A DNA stretch of 64,000 nt, from NCBI GenBank assembly GCA_023362775.1, contig JALMGJ010000003.1, positions 49,838,416-49,902,415 on the forward strand, given 5' to 3'. This DNA comes from Charina bottae (taxonomy: Eukaryota > Chordata > Lepidosauria > Squamata > Charinaidae). Every line of letters starts with the position of its first letter. Within the stretch, counting starts at the first letter, position 1. Positions 42,621 to 55,142 of the stretch are shown here, in pieces. A model generated the notes under the pieces. The model saw only the letters and a program-made list of their open reading frames with translations. It was not told where the DNA came from and ran no database searches. Made by a program: the position numbers and the translations under genes.

Positions 42621-43469
42621 TACATGGACGCGATAAAACTAAATATATATTTTCCCCAGTTGATTTGCTCTGTATTGGTGGTTTCTCAAATTATTTCACT
42701 TAAGGCCCCATGCAATCCCTTTGGCTGTCTTCCAATGTTTTCTTTTCATCTCCAAAGTCATGGCCAAAGGTTATTTTTAATCTTACTGTGATAACCTGAT
42801 CAGGCTGCCTATTTTACTATCGGGCAGGGTTGCTGTATCCTGCCAAGTATTTTTTACCTGAGGCTTCTCATCCATCTAAATTTACAGCCATGGGTAAGAG
42901 GCAGGAATCCACAGCAGGTGCTGTTTTTTTAAAAAAAATAATTGTGTTTCAACATCTTCTTGCCTTTTCCTCCTACAGGCCGTAGTAACTGCAGTGTTAA
43001 TATGGAAAGGACATTTTTTCATTTTTATACATGTTGAATCTAGTGATCCACCTCAATAATAGCAATCCTGAAGTCTGAAAGTTATGATTTGTGCAATCTG
43101 AAAGTTATGATGTATGCAATGAACCATGGTTGAACAAACTGTGGTTTGGCATGATGTGTTAAGCCAATGTCTATCTAACTTTCCCAGGGTGAAGCATTGC
43201 TACTTACACAATTTTTGCATCTCAGTTCATCTGTGCTTTGTCTTGCTGTAGTTATTCTGTGACCTTTTGAAGCCCCCCTAAAAATCACTTAGAATAATGA
43301 GAGACACAGATGGCTGCCAGAAATTTCTATTTCTCCTCAATATCTTCTGTGGTCATGTGTGACTAGCTGAAGCTCAGTGAGAGGAAAGCTTACTTGGATA
43401 AATCTATTGAAGTCAGTTGGATTGACCTCTGATTCAGCATGGATAGGATTTGATTATACAATTGCAATC
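42621..43469. other. Unannotated
   Basis: No recognised gene or repeat. Confidence 0.4.
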
Positions 43470-43477
43470 TTATATGC

Positions 43478-43742
43478 CAGAGCTTTCCAAACTGTGTGTC
43501 GGGACACGTTAGTGTGTTGGCTGCAGTGTCTGGGTGTGTCGCGGCGGCTGCTGCTGCTGCCTCCGAGCCCTGCCAGGATTCCGCGCAGGTCCTAGTGCCT
43601 GCCTTGTGCCTGGCTGCCTCCAAACCTGCTGTGATTCCGCGCAGGTCCTAGTGCCTGCCTTGTGCCCTGCTGTAAGAGTGTGTCGCGAAATGATGCATGT
43701 CTAAAAAGTGTGTCACCAACATTAAAAGTTTGGAAAGCTCTG
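43478..43742. mobile_element. hAT-type MITE, minisatellite family, short copy
   Basis: TSD TTATATGC (43470-43477, 43743-43750). Termini CAGAGCTTTCCAAACT / AGTTTGGAAAGCTCTG are the same as in 21095-21699, in reverse orientation. Only about two of the internal 56-bp units are present, next to a GCTGCTGCTGCC run. Confidence 0.92.
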
Positions 43743-43750
43743 TTATATGC

Positions 43751-44857
43751 ATTCACTTGGAATTCAATATGATAACAGTGTCTTTTGAGGGGGGGGAAGC
43801 TGTAAGTTTTATAGCTTGCATGGTTCTTTAAGCAGGTGGAGACTTCTCTTTTTTTAAGACAGCTATGACATAACATCTTGCTGCACTGGAGACAGCACAG
43901 CCTTCCTAAATAGAAGGAAATTGAGCAGGCCTCTTGCTTTGGAATGGCAGGACCAGTGGTCAAAAAACACTTGACTATCCACTTCTGGCTGCAGATGTTT
44001 TTCCAGACACCCTTTTAAAACTGCCAATGAAAGTGATTCCACAGTTTCCATGGTCAATTTTCCTATTGGCCAGATGTTCTTAATAGGAAGTTCTACAGCT
44101 TAGATTATTCTGTAAATCTACAGAACAGTTATTCAGTTTTTCAGATTGACTGCCTCTTGTCTACAGTTTCTATAACTTCTGCCAATGACGAGATTAAAAT
44201 GCTGTATTTGCAGTATTTTTGATAAGCGATTTTACTCCCATATGCCAACTGAAGCATTAGTTTAATGGTACTCCAAGGTTTTGGGGGGAGAGAGAACTTT
44301 ATCTGCTGACCACAAAAATAAGCTGCACATATTGTTCCTGGGCAACTTTTTGTGACAAAAAGAGAGAGAAATAAATACTCCAAATACATGCTTCCGTAGT
44401 AAAATTGCTATTTTTTTCTGCTTAATCAGGGATGATGCTCTGATATAATTTAGAATTCTCCAGAAATACCAGACAATCTGTCACTGTAATACCTCAGGTC
44501 ATAAAAATCTAATTAAAACCTCATAAAATGTTGTTGAGCAATGTTTGAAAATGTAAAATAAAACTCTTTTTAATTAGCTCCACATAGTTTCTGAGGCTTT
44601 TCAAAACTTGTGGACTTTGAAGATATTCAGTAGATTTTGTCCAATCCTCCCCCACCCACCCCCCATAGGCTTTCACCAACTGCTACAACCTGATCCACAA
44701 ATATAGCATTAAAATTATTAATGTGAGCTAACTAGGCAGACCACTGCCAAGAAAAGCAAGACTCACTTTGGCTTTTTCGATGTAGCTTTGGAAAATTAGT
44801 CTCAAGGCTATAGCAAAGATCACATTTTCCCCTTTCTTCACTAATAGTAAAAAATAT
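43751..44857. other. Unannotated
   Basis: No recognised gene or repeat. Confidence 0.4.
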
Positions 44858-44869
44858 TACCTTTCATGT

Positions 44870-45073
44870 CTGTGGCTTGAATCATGTCAACTGGATTTCT
44901 ATTTTCTCAGTAGAAACGTTTCACTCCTTATCCAAGGAGCTTCTTCAGTTCTTCAGACTGAAGAAGCTCCTTGGATAAGGAGTGAAACGTTTCTACTGAG
45001 AAAATAGAAATCCAGTTGACATGATTCAAGCCACAGACTGTTCCACCTGGATGACTGAGAACCTTCATCGACA
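44870..45073. mobile_element. Penelope-like element, minimal inverted pair
   Basis: TSD TACCTTTCATGT (44858-44869, 45074-45085). Left arm 44870-44949 and right arm 44957-45073 are inverted copies of the same 3' UTR seen at 304-3352, with a 7-nt spacer. Both arms stop inwards at ACTGAAGAAG, the hammerhead-like box. The right arm has 35 extra nt at its outer end (from TGTTCCACCTGG), matching the extra 304-338 of the big palindrome. There is no coding sequence. Confidence 0.9.
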
Positions 45074-45085
45074 TACCTTTCATGT

Positions 45086-45542
45086 ATTCTTCAGTTTTTG
45101 CAGCTAAGGGGAAAGCTGGTTGGATAGAGCTGAAAGTAGCTTGTTATTTAACCAAGACTTGCCAATCTGAGACCATTCATTCTGGTAGTAAACCTTAGAA
45201 TTTATTAACTCCTTTTCCATTAAACTCCCACCATCAGAATTGTTATTTACAATAATCGCAGACTTTTTCTTTGAGCAGGAAAATAATGATGTGGACTGCT
45301 GCCTTAGCTGGTAGGTACATTTTGGCTCCCATGTGACCATTACTTTAAATTGTTTTAATTTTAAAATTAAATTATTTAAATTTAAAGTTTAAAATTGGCC
45401 AAATTTTAAAGAGATGCTACAGCCAATGGCAGCTTGGAAGCCCTCTGACGGAGAACCTAGAATTCTAATTTTTTCATGCATGGCAGCTGGCTAAAATTCA
45501 GTGGTGGGGAGGAGAAGACACTTTGTACATGCTTAGAAGTAC
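45086..45542. other. Unannotated
   Basis: AT-rich palindromic words (TTTTAATTTTAAAATTAAA) near 45353. Nothing else recognised. Confidence 0.4.
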
Positions 45543-45543
45543 T

Positions 45544-45590
<47 letters not shown>

Positions 45591-45930
45591 TATTTCTAAC
45601 TTATATCACCGCCCATCTCCCCCCATTCCGGAGGGGACTCTGGGCGGTTTACACCAAGCCAGCAATTAAAACATATAAAAATTTATAAAATAGAATACAT
45701 AATTTAATTAAATATATAAAATCCAAGAGGCTCTGATGTTAGGCTTTAAAGAACCCTATGGAGCAAGCCAACCCCAAGAGGAGCTATTACTCCCCCCATC
45801 CCAAGCGAGGTGGCAGAGCCAGGTCTTCAGTTGTTTCCGGAAGGTCATAAGTGTGGGGGCTAGCCTCACCTCCAGGGGCAGAATATTCCAGAGGGCGGGT
45901 GCCACTGCCGAGAAAGCCCTTTCATATTAA
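45543..45930 (-). pseudogene. L2-like LINE 3' end with C-terminal ORF remnant
   Basis: (TTTA)n 45543-45592. Hairpin CCGCCCA (45609-45615) / TGGGCGG (45641-45647) with inner CCCC/GGGG. Then, on the minus strand, a degraded C-terminus (around 45930-45800) that reads like KRAFSAVAPALWNILPLEVRLAP, AFRKQLKTWLC. Confidence 0.75.
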
Positions 45931-48900
45931 GCCACATGTCATAAGGGTTAAAGTCACTTGGTTCTTGGGCTGAGTTTTGCTTAGATTATGTCTGTACGTT
46001 AAGAAATCATGACTGATGATTAGAAACTGCTTTTTCAATGAAATTCCCCATTGCCACAAGGCATTCCAAGCATCTTTACTATACAAATATTAAAAAGCCT
46101 TGACACAATTAGAGAGGACAAATGGCAGGGCTTTTTAGCATTCGTTCCTTTTAAGTCACAACAATCAGTTGCCAAAATAATCTTGTAGTCTTTGTTGTTT
46201 TGGCACACTGTCTTTGGAGGTGACCATGTGGCTCAAATGACCACCTGGCTAAGACAACATCATTACTGAACAACGTGCAAGGCAGTAATAGATAAACAAG
46301 TTTGCAAGAGCTAATATTTCTTTACATTTGTTTTCAAGCTACAAGCCAAGTCATTACATGTTTATCTCAGTTTCATTAATGGCCAGTCAGCTAAGCCAAC
46401 AAGTCCCAAGTTTCTTTTCTTCTATTTAGCCAGTGCAGAGTAGATAAAATTACTACTTACTAGCATTCCACCCAATCTTTTGAGGCTGTGGATCAGAGCA
46501 GTTAAGTACTATTGCATTACAGCTCCTGGTTTTTACAAAACCGTGTTCTAAGCACTTTAATTATAGGTATATGCGGAAGACGTTGACTCCAAATGTACGT
46601 AACATACCACAACTGTGGAGTCCAGTCACAGAGTTTTACTTTTACATATGTGCTTGTAGAAGAGAAAAGGCCTTGTAGAGGAGACTTTCACAGTAAATAA
46701 TGTCATTCTAAAAATATTGCGGACATAAGATCCTACGTTCCATTTGCTGCATCTTTTTGGACATTAGCAAATTAAGTTCTGGGGTTGCTGGAGGAATCTC
46801 TTTGCTTAAGGGTTTTGGTGGAATCTGCAGGCAGCCACAGCTTTGGGTGCTAACTTTGACCTCTACAGAGGAAAACAACTCTGCTTGTACTTGCAGACAC
46901 ATTTTCCCACCTTGCTCCACTGAGGGGCATCTGAAGGGGGTGGGTGGGTCAAGAAACTCAAGTTTGCCACAGGGACCCCACAACTGAAGATGCCATCTTG
47001 ATGTTTTCACACACACCCCCAAGATGCCTGCATGGCAACAAACATTACAGTTATTGTTTCAGCATTGGCTGTATCATGGGGAAAAGGGGCAGTCACCATC
47101 TTGTACTTCCTGGCCCATGTACCATCCTCTATGCTGTTTCCATATCAAGATATGCTTAGAATTTCCCAGCATTTGGTTGACTGTTAAGGGAGGGTGGTTT
47201 TTTCCCCCTCCCTTACATTTTTTTCCAACTGGGTAGTGTGGTAGAGAATATGCTCCATCCCAATGATCAACAGAACTATCAATATTCCTCTAAAGCTATG
47301 GCATATCCATCTGAAGTATTAGGGAAAACACCGATAATAGCTAATGTTCTGGTTATTCTGTAGTTTTGATAGTTTCTTAGGCTATTAGGGCAAATGACCT
47401 TAAATCAAACTTATCTAAGTGGTCTTCTCCAGATGTGTTGGATTACAACTCTCTTACTTCTCCAGCCAACCGTGGGTTAGGAAACACCACATTACAGTGT
47501 AGTACAAGGCCAGTTTTACGCGGTGATTTATTATTATGCTTAACTGCCAAAGTTGAAACACGTGCTGATTTCTTGTGGTTTGTGCATGATGCCTTCCTTA
47601 ATTTGATGCCCCCAGACACAATGGACTTCAGTTCCTATAATTCTCATCCTGTATGGCCATGGCTTAAACAGTGCCCAAACCGAATGTCAAGCATATTTTT
47701 CTACTTTCAGTGGATTATATTTCAACTAGTGCTTTGCAGAAAAAATAAACATCTATTTTATTTTACCTGTTCTCATTCAAACTGAAGAAATAGAATTTGG
47801 TTTCAAAATTACTTTCCACAAAGTAGGAAAAAATTGGTGAAATGGTCTTGAGCGGAATGCAGTGTTTTTGAGCTATGAGGTAATCATGGTGCATGTGTAA
47901 ATGTTCTTCCTTTCAGTGCATAATAAGATGTCCCTGGCTTCCCATGTCTCCATTAAATGCCAAATGAAGACATCATGAGGGAACTTCTATTGGCCTTTTT
48001 TAGTTTGGGAACTGTGGGATGCTTTACAAAGATGGGAAAGATATGTACAGAAAAATGTATCTCCCTTCATCATCTCCAACAATAAAGTAAGCTCAAAACC
48101 ACTGTAAAGACAAAGTTGAAAGAAATGTTCTAGCACCCTGCAAATAAAGTACAAAACAAACAGTTTTTTCTCAGGAGAACAAAACTTTGGCATACAGTAG
48201 TTACAAGGCAGATTTTGGCAAAGCCTTAATCCCGTCTAGTTTTGTCTAGAACACCATACCCAGGACACCTCACACCATTTCCAGTTCAGAGAATTTATTT
48301 CCATAAATCTTCCCCTGGAACAGCTTTGTCTGGAAGAGACTTCTCATGGTCTAGACAAGGAATTGAATGCTCCAGGTTTTTCCATACCCTTCCATTCTCA
48401 AACAGGTGAGTTTTGAACCTCCTTAATCTCAGCCTGTAATCACATTGGACATACCACCAGAAGACAGAAAGATCATCTGGATTCAACAAATATAAAATGG
48501 CAACGTATTGCCGTGACAGGTTCCTTAAGAGCAGAAAGTTCCACTAGAGCAGATGATTTCAGCGTTATAGTTTGTTTCACCAACAACCCATGTGAATTGA
48601 ATGAAAAGTCTAGCATCATTTCCTTGGTGTATCTGCCATTAGCAGGCAATGGCAGCTAATCTAAACCAATCCAGAAAATCCAAACCAAGATCATACGCCT
48701 CTGGAACCTTTGAACCCAAACTCAGTGCCCTTCTTTCCTCTTCTCCTCTATGGAATGTCAAAACACCAGATATAATGCAGTGATTTTGAAAGCCTTGTTG
48801 AGCTCCACTGTAAATACAGCATGTCAGTTCCATCCTTGAATCTCCTACACAGTGGCGGGGGCTTTGGGCAACAAAATCAAGCTATCTTTGTCTCCTTGGC

Positions 48901-50284
48901 CATCATCCAGCTGCAAATAATAATCCATTAACATCTGCTTCACTGGTATCCTGGCCAAATACAAGGGATATCTTTTAAATAAACACTGCCAGTTCCCGGT
49001 CAGAGAGAAAGCAAGGGAGTAGAGGAAAAACAATCCTTGACATTTCAGTGACTTTGCAGGGGTAGCTGACACCTGGTACTACCCTGATCTGGTGGTGTTT
49101 ATGCAGAGCTTGTCCTCTTGGCTCCTACCCTGCCCTTAAATAGAATTGAAAAGGCATAATGATAGGCAGTATCTTTCTTGGACATCCACAGTGGCTCATT
49201 CTCCCTTCCCCCATTATTTTCCCAAGCAAGGGAGATCCCAATGTTAATATTAACACGAACATCTGTGTTGCCGTCTTCCTCTGAAATTCAGCAAAACAGC
49301 TTAGCTGGCCAGCATGCCCCACGCCCTTTGTCAACAGTATTCTTTTTCCCACACTTAGCTTCTCAGATGGATTCAAATTTCACATGCTTTCTCTCCCTTT
49401 TATTGATTCCTTAGCTCATCGTCTACCTAACGAAAACAATCACATTGATCATCTGAGAACAACACGCTAGCTTGTGTGCACAGCTTTCAGACTTCTCAAG
49501 TAGATTTTCCTCTCCCTTTTTTAATCCATTATGGTTATTATTATACTTTTTGTGTGTGTGGTTTTTTAAACATTCCTCATTCCTACTTTTCCCTTTGTGA
49601 CATTTTAGACCCTTTTTGAGCATAATGCTTAGAACTGGAGTTTGCTTGAATAAGTTTTCAATGCAAACATAAAATCTGCATTGGCCAGAATGCCTACAGT
49701 ATTTGATTTCAAGGTTCTCTGTTTCAACTCCATATGAATATTCTTCATTTCTAAACTATAGATTGTATGCAATGCAGGACAAACAAAAGGATTCTTGTGA
49801 ATGGGGAATTTCTTGCTGTCTCTTTCAGCTGCACCCCTCTGCCTTCTGGGAAGAAATGGGGAATCTGTGACCCTCCAAATGTTCGTAAAGTACAACTTGC
49901 AATATCTGGAAAGCCACAGATTACCCATCCATGGATTCGAACACTAAGCTGGACACTGCCAAGAAATGACATTGCCATCAGCCTTTCTTGGAACTTCCTC
50001 TTCCTTCTGTTCCTTAGTAACCAAGACACTGAATGGGAAGGAAGGACATGGATTTGCATGGTTCTGGGAGAGTGTGCACTTGCACAAGTTCATACAGAAA
50101 AATGTGTAATACTTATATAATTAGCCTTGTCTTACTGGGTTTTGGTAGATATAAATTCAGCACTTTGGCTAATACAAAATGAGAGGATGAGGAATTTCAA
50201 GCTAATAGCAGTGATTTTTGTTAAGGTCATGTTACAGGGGGAAAGCATTAAGTGCCATGCATGCCAAAATCCCCATCCTGCACA
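45931..50284. other. Long unannotated stretch
   Basis: About 4.3 kb with no transposon I recognise and no convincing coding frame. Short open frames (for example minus 47022-46708) show no domain. Confidence 0.4.
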
Positions 50285-50292
50285 GTTTAGGG

Positions 50293-50426
50293 CAGTGTTT
50301 CTCAACCTAGGCTACTTGAAGATGTGTGGACTTCAATTCGCAGAATTCCCCAGCCAACATGCTGGCAGGGGAATTCTGGGAGTTGAAGTCCACACATCTT
50401 CAAGTGGCCAAGGCTGAGAAACACTG
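50293..50426. mobile_element. Palindromic hAT-type MITE, copy 3
   Basis: CAGTGTTTCTCAACCTAGG ... CTGAGAAACACTG, a near-perfect hairpin about CCAACATGCTGGC. The flanking octamers GTTTAGGG and CTTTGGGG match at six of eight positions. Confidence 0.85.
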
Positions 50427-50434
50427 CTTTGGGG

Positions 50435-52719
50435 CCTTTTCCCCCTTGCACTTAACCATGGCAGAAACACATGTTGCAGCATTTTTTTCTCTTACATTCT
50501 CACTGTTGTCTTCATTTCATGAATGAGACCATCTTAAGTTGTCCTTAACTGGATCCCTATTAAAAGTCTTTTTCCTCTTACTCTGACACTATTGAAGGCA
50601 ACCTTAAAATGTAATATCTGTTCAGCCTTGTCATCTATTATCTTGAAGCGAAATCAGGAGACCGCAGTGACCTGAAACAGAGGCGATAGAAGAAGGGGAG
50701 GGACCAGCAGCGGGAAAGCAAATATCATGTTGGTAATTTTTTGCAATCTCAAGGATGCCTGGATAGCAACTCGACTGTGGGGAAAGATCCATGCTTGCAC
50801 ACCTTGTGCTATGTTTAAAAGAGAGTCACGCAATTTCAATGAAACATTTTACTCCCCATGTAGCTTGGCTCCAAGATTCCTATTTTGAAAGCACAAAAGC
50901 TAGCCAAGATCTGTTATTATTTTCTATGTTTTTAGCTAGGACCCTTTTGCATCTCCACTGTAAAATACAAACAGAATATATGGCTCATGGGGGCTCAGTC
51001 ACAGAAATAAAACTTCTAAGCACACAGTAAACAGAGTGCTGCTTTCATCACCAGGTAACTGAAACAGGGTTTTATAGAGATGGAGCAGGGTACCCTTGGA
51101 TGTGTCTCACATGGCTGGTCCATGAGTCCCCAATTGAGACCTCTTCCATTACTGCTTTGCTTCAGCTACACTTATACTTCTTTCTCAGCAGAGGGTGGAG
51201 AGGGAATGAATGGGTGCTTTGGCAGAAGTGCCAGTGAGGTTGGGTCTGCCTTATCTATGTCCTGCATTCCCTCTTGAATGACACTGCTTAGATATGGCAC
51301 AGCAAAAGCTGATCTTATTTGTATTCCTGTAGGAGCACCATCTGCACTGGTTCCACTTTGCCTGCACTGCAATCTTTTTTGGCCATCCATGTGAAAGATG
51401 CAGTGGGGCAAAGCTGGCAAATGCATAGGTGCTACCCGCCTCTTCTTTAATCAGATTAGGCCCATAGGATGAAGGTTCCCCATTCTTTTGGGGAATGCAG
51501 ACTGCAGTCTGAGAGTATGTGATTTGCACTAAAATTGTGCATATTTATTGTAACATCCACAAGGTCTTTCTCCTGCATAAGCATCAGGACTCTAGATTTT
51601 TGTCAGTTTATTCCAATTATGTCCTGTTTTGTGTTTTATATTCTACTATTACATTGCTCACTGCACTGAATACCCATCCCATTTTTTATATTCATATCGA
51701 AAGAAAAGAGATACAAAAAAAGAGAGATTAAAATGCCGTAGAAAAGAAAATTATGGTATAATTTATTATATAGTAGCACGTAAGCTTCCAGATTTCATAA
51801 AACTCTTAGGCAGAACTAAAGAGAGAAAAAATTCAGGACAATGGCTTTGTCTTTGTACTCCCTGTCCTATTTAAAGCTGGCACCAAGTTGTATATATATA
51901 TTTGTAAACCATATAGCTACTGTTCTGAAGTTTTAATAGGGAGGAAACCAAATGCTTCCTTGCTGACTGCCAAGAGTGAGGGATTATATTTAATATCTTC
52001 AAAGTGTAGAAGGTAGGGATTGAGCCAATCCCAAAATAGAAGGCAGCTCTATATCACTGTATTTTTAGTTTGAACATGTTACTCCATACCCTGTGTGGCC
52101 CAAATATGGCAATCTGTATTAACTTCCTGTTTGGTTTCTCAATACTGGAATCACATTAGTTTCGGTTTCTGAGGCAACACAAAACGGAGCCTATGTGGGT
52201 GGAACAGAACAGCTGGAAATCTTCCCAAAAGATAACAGATTAGCTCCCTTTGTAGACTGGATAGGGGAAAAAAAGGTTGTTTACAAATCACGAGCCCATT
52301 ACTTTTGTTTATTTTTCCTAATATTTACAGGTATCCAAGTGGGGGTGGAAACAGATACACATTTTAAAGTGTCTAGAAGTGGCCTCAGCACACTTTTGCA
52401 CCACTTCAAAGCATTTGGTTTCAGATTGGAGAGACATCACATTGAAGTTCTAGCATGCATTGCCTGTGCGGAGATAAGAGTAGATTGGGGGTGAAGACAA
52501 GGACATTTTGGGCCACAGGTGATCCAGTGGTCTCACTCTGCCTCATTCAGTTCCCCACTGAACTCTACAAGTTAAATATACAACATTCTGCAAGGTTGGC
52601 TGGGAACCCTTTGAGGGCTTTGTGGAGTGAGGCACTCATGTCCCCCTAGGAGAGTGAAGATATGAGACAGGATGGTGAGTACAGATGAAAGGCACTCAGG
52701 ATTACAATGCTAACATCTG
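50435..52719. other. Unannotated
   Basis: About 2.3 kb with no recognised gene or repeat. Confidence 0.4.
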
Positions 52720-53025
52720 AGGATAATAGAAAAGGCATCAGCGTTCCAAAAAGATGTCTGTTTTTGCTTTGCTGATTATACTAAGGTATTTGACTGTGTA
52801 GACCACAAAAAATTGTGGATAACCCTAAAAAACATGGTTGTCCCTCCTTATCTGCCTATTGAAGAATCTGCATGATTGCCAGGAAGCAGCAGTGGAAAAG
52901 AATATAGAACAACTAAGTGGTTCAGAATAGGAAAAGGAGTGTGCCAAGGTTGTATACTGTCACCTTTATTTTATATTCAGAATGTATTATGAGAAATCCT
53001 GGACTAGAGGAGGTAGAACTTAATA
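52720..53025 (+). pseudogene. Old BovB remnant, RT core
   Basis: Broken reading: FQKDVCFCFADYTKVFDCVDHKKLW (motif A), TKWFRIGKGVCQGCILSP (motif B), then MRNPGLEEVE with several stops. It is much more diverged than the other two BovB copies. The rest of the same element seems to continue at 53826-53880 (GRNLNSLRFAD) and 55370-55855. Confidence 0.75.
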
Positions 53026-53029
53026 ATTC

Positions 53030-53031
<2 letters not shown>

Positions 53032-53077
<46 letters not shown>
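53032..53077. repeat. (GAT)n microsatellite
   Basis: About 15 ATG/GAT units at the left edge of the block that interrupts the old BovB. Confidence 0.97.
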
Positions 53078-53078
<1 letters not shown>

Positions 53079-53825
53079 ATGCACCTTTACCAAAGCATGG
53101 TACAAACAAGAGAAACACAGTAATAACAGAATTCCACCTCAAAAATGGTTAACAACTTAACAGCCAAACGAATTAACAAGTATTAACACTAAAGCAACCA
53201 AACACAACAACCATGGTATTTAAAACAAAGTTCTGATGTATGAACAAGTGTGTACAGATCTTTCAAATAAAACAGATATGGACTTAGAAATTGTCAAAAT
53301 GAATGAGAATAGGTGGGGTAACGGAACCCTATACTAACCCACTAATCAAATAAAAAGTTTGTTAAAACCTCTTAAAGGCTATCAAGATTTCACAAAGGGA
53401 AAGAAGGGAGTTAATTCCAGAGTCATGTGTCCAGGGGAAAATCCAGAACCTAAAAATATGAGGAATGTAAGGATTATAGGGAGAAATAAGGAAAGACCGA
53501 TACTTGGGTACTTGGGTGTGGTTGTATGAACAGAGAGTTTTAAATACAAGCACCAACTGGGCTCTACCTCAAACTGGGAGTCAGTGCTGAAATGAGATAT
53601 GATAAAATTGTGGAACGTCCAGAACAGCCCAAATGGTACCTTACTAGACTAAGATCAGAGGATGGAGTGAGGCATCAGGAACACCTGCCAAGAGACTATG
53701 GCAATAATCTAAGCCTGATCAGCAACCCCAGATCCTATAAATGTTCATCAAATGAAAATGAGTAACCTTTGTTGTAAGATCAATAAACAGGTGCAAAGTC
53801 AGCTGATCATCAAACTAGACTCAAA
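53078..53825. other. Unidentified insertion in old BovB
   Basis: It sits between two consecutive parts of the BovB RT, so it is an insertion. Its (GAT)n at the left would be the 3' tail of a minus-strand LINE. Minus-strand reading gives some LINE-like words but no clear domain. The TSD is not resolved (GAACTTAATAATT versus GAACTAAATT). Confidence 0.45.
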
Positions 53826-54242
53826 GGCTTGGAACTAAATTGCTGGGAGAAACTTAAACAGTCTCAGATTTGCTGATGTCAAGACTCTTTCTATGGAGCT
53901 TCAACTTTTACTTCCATAGAGGGAAAACCACTGTCTGCACGATTTTGATCTTTGTAGCTACTGCCACATCACAGCAGTTGAATATCTTCTCCAAGGCCTT
54001 CATTACTATTCAATTCATTTCATCTTTCACTGTGTTGAACTTTTCCACATTCATGCTTCTGACATCCCATGTTCTCACTATACTTTTGTCTTTGCAGCTT
54101 TAAATTTTCTTTTCCTATGTGGCAACGTTAGCAATTAGACATCCCAAAGACTTTAATTTAGCCACATCATAAACATTATTAGTACTCTGAAACATCCTCA
54201 GCTGTTCCTCAGTAGCATGTTGAGTACCATCTGACTGAGGGT

Positions 54243-54700
54243 TATTTTTTATTTATTTATGTTATTATTCAAATTTATCACCGCCCATCTCTACAGCAGT
54301 AGACTCTGGGCGGTTTACAACAATAATATTAAGATTAAAAACCTGTACACTTTAAAATACAATATAATAATAAATAGAAAAAATCCAGAGGATGGTGAGA
54401 TCTTAAAAAGGAGGATATTATGGGGCTAACCACCCCCAGGAGGAACTATTACCTCCTTCGTCCCAAGCAACGTGGCAGAACCAGGTCTTTAAAGACCTCC
54501 GGAAGGCCAGGAGCGAGGGCGCCCGCCTCACCTCCGGGGACAAGATATTCCACAGGGTGGGTGCTATCGCAGAGAAGGCACGCCTCCTGGACCCCGCTAG
54601 ATTAAATTCTTTTATTGATGGGGTCTGAAGCATGACCTCTGCATGACCGGGTGGGGTGGGTAGATGTGGTCAGGATGAGACGGTCCCTCAGGTTCATCAT
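54243..54700 (-). pseudogene. L2-like LINE 3' end
   Basis: The tail is at the left, with hairpin CCGCCCA (54281-54287) / TGGGCGG (54307-54313) and inner stem CTAC/GTAG. On the minus strand the ORF end is open: FNLAGSRRRAFSAIAPTLWNILSPEVRRAPSLLAFRRSLKTWFC (about 54610-54450), preceded by a degraded RDRLILTTSTHP-like stretch. It is the best-preserved C-terminus of this family here. Confidence 0.82.
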
Positions 54701-55142
54701 CCAATGCTATATCATCAATAATTTCATACTGTCTATCCATGTGGTTTCCTTGATAAAATACATGAGTATCTTACCATTGACTTTTCCCACACAGTATGAA
54801 AATATGTCTTTGCCATTGTCACTAAAATGATCATCCACCCCCAGCCCAATATACGTGCTTGCTTGCTTTAGCTGGGCAGGTGAGATGACCTCCATGCCTC
54901 AGGTGACCCTGCTGGAGTATATATACTTGGCATACACCCCCAGCATTCTTCACCCATCCATCCCAGGAATACCCCCCTGCCACAATGAGGTTGCATAGCA
55001 GGATTAGAGGGGGAAAGATAACTTAATAACATACTTCACCATCCCAGTTTCAAAAGTTCACAAGGATGGGAATTTACAGATACAGATACAGAGACATTTG
55101 CTACTTGGGGAAAAAACTATGACAATTTAGACAAAATATTAC

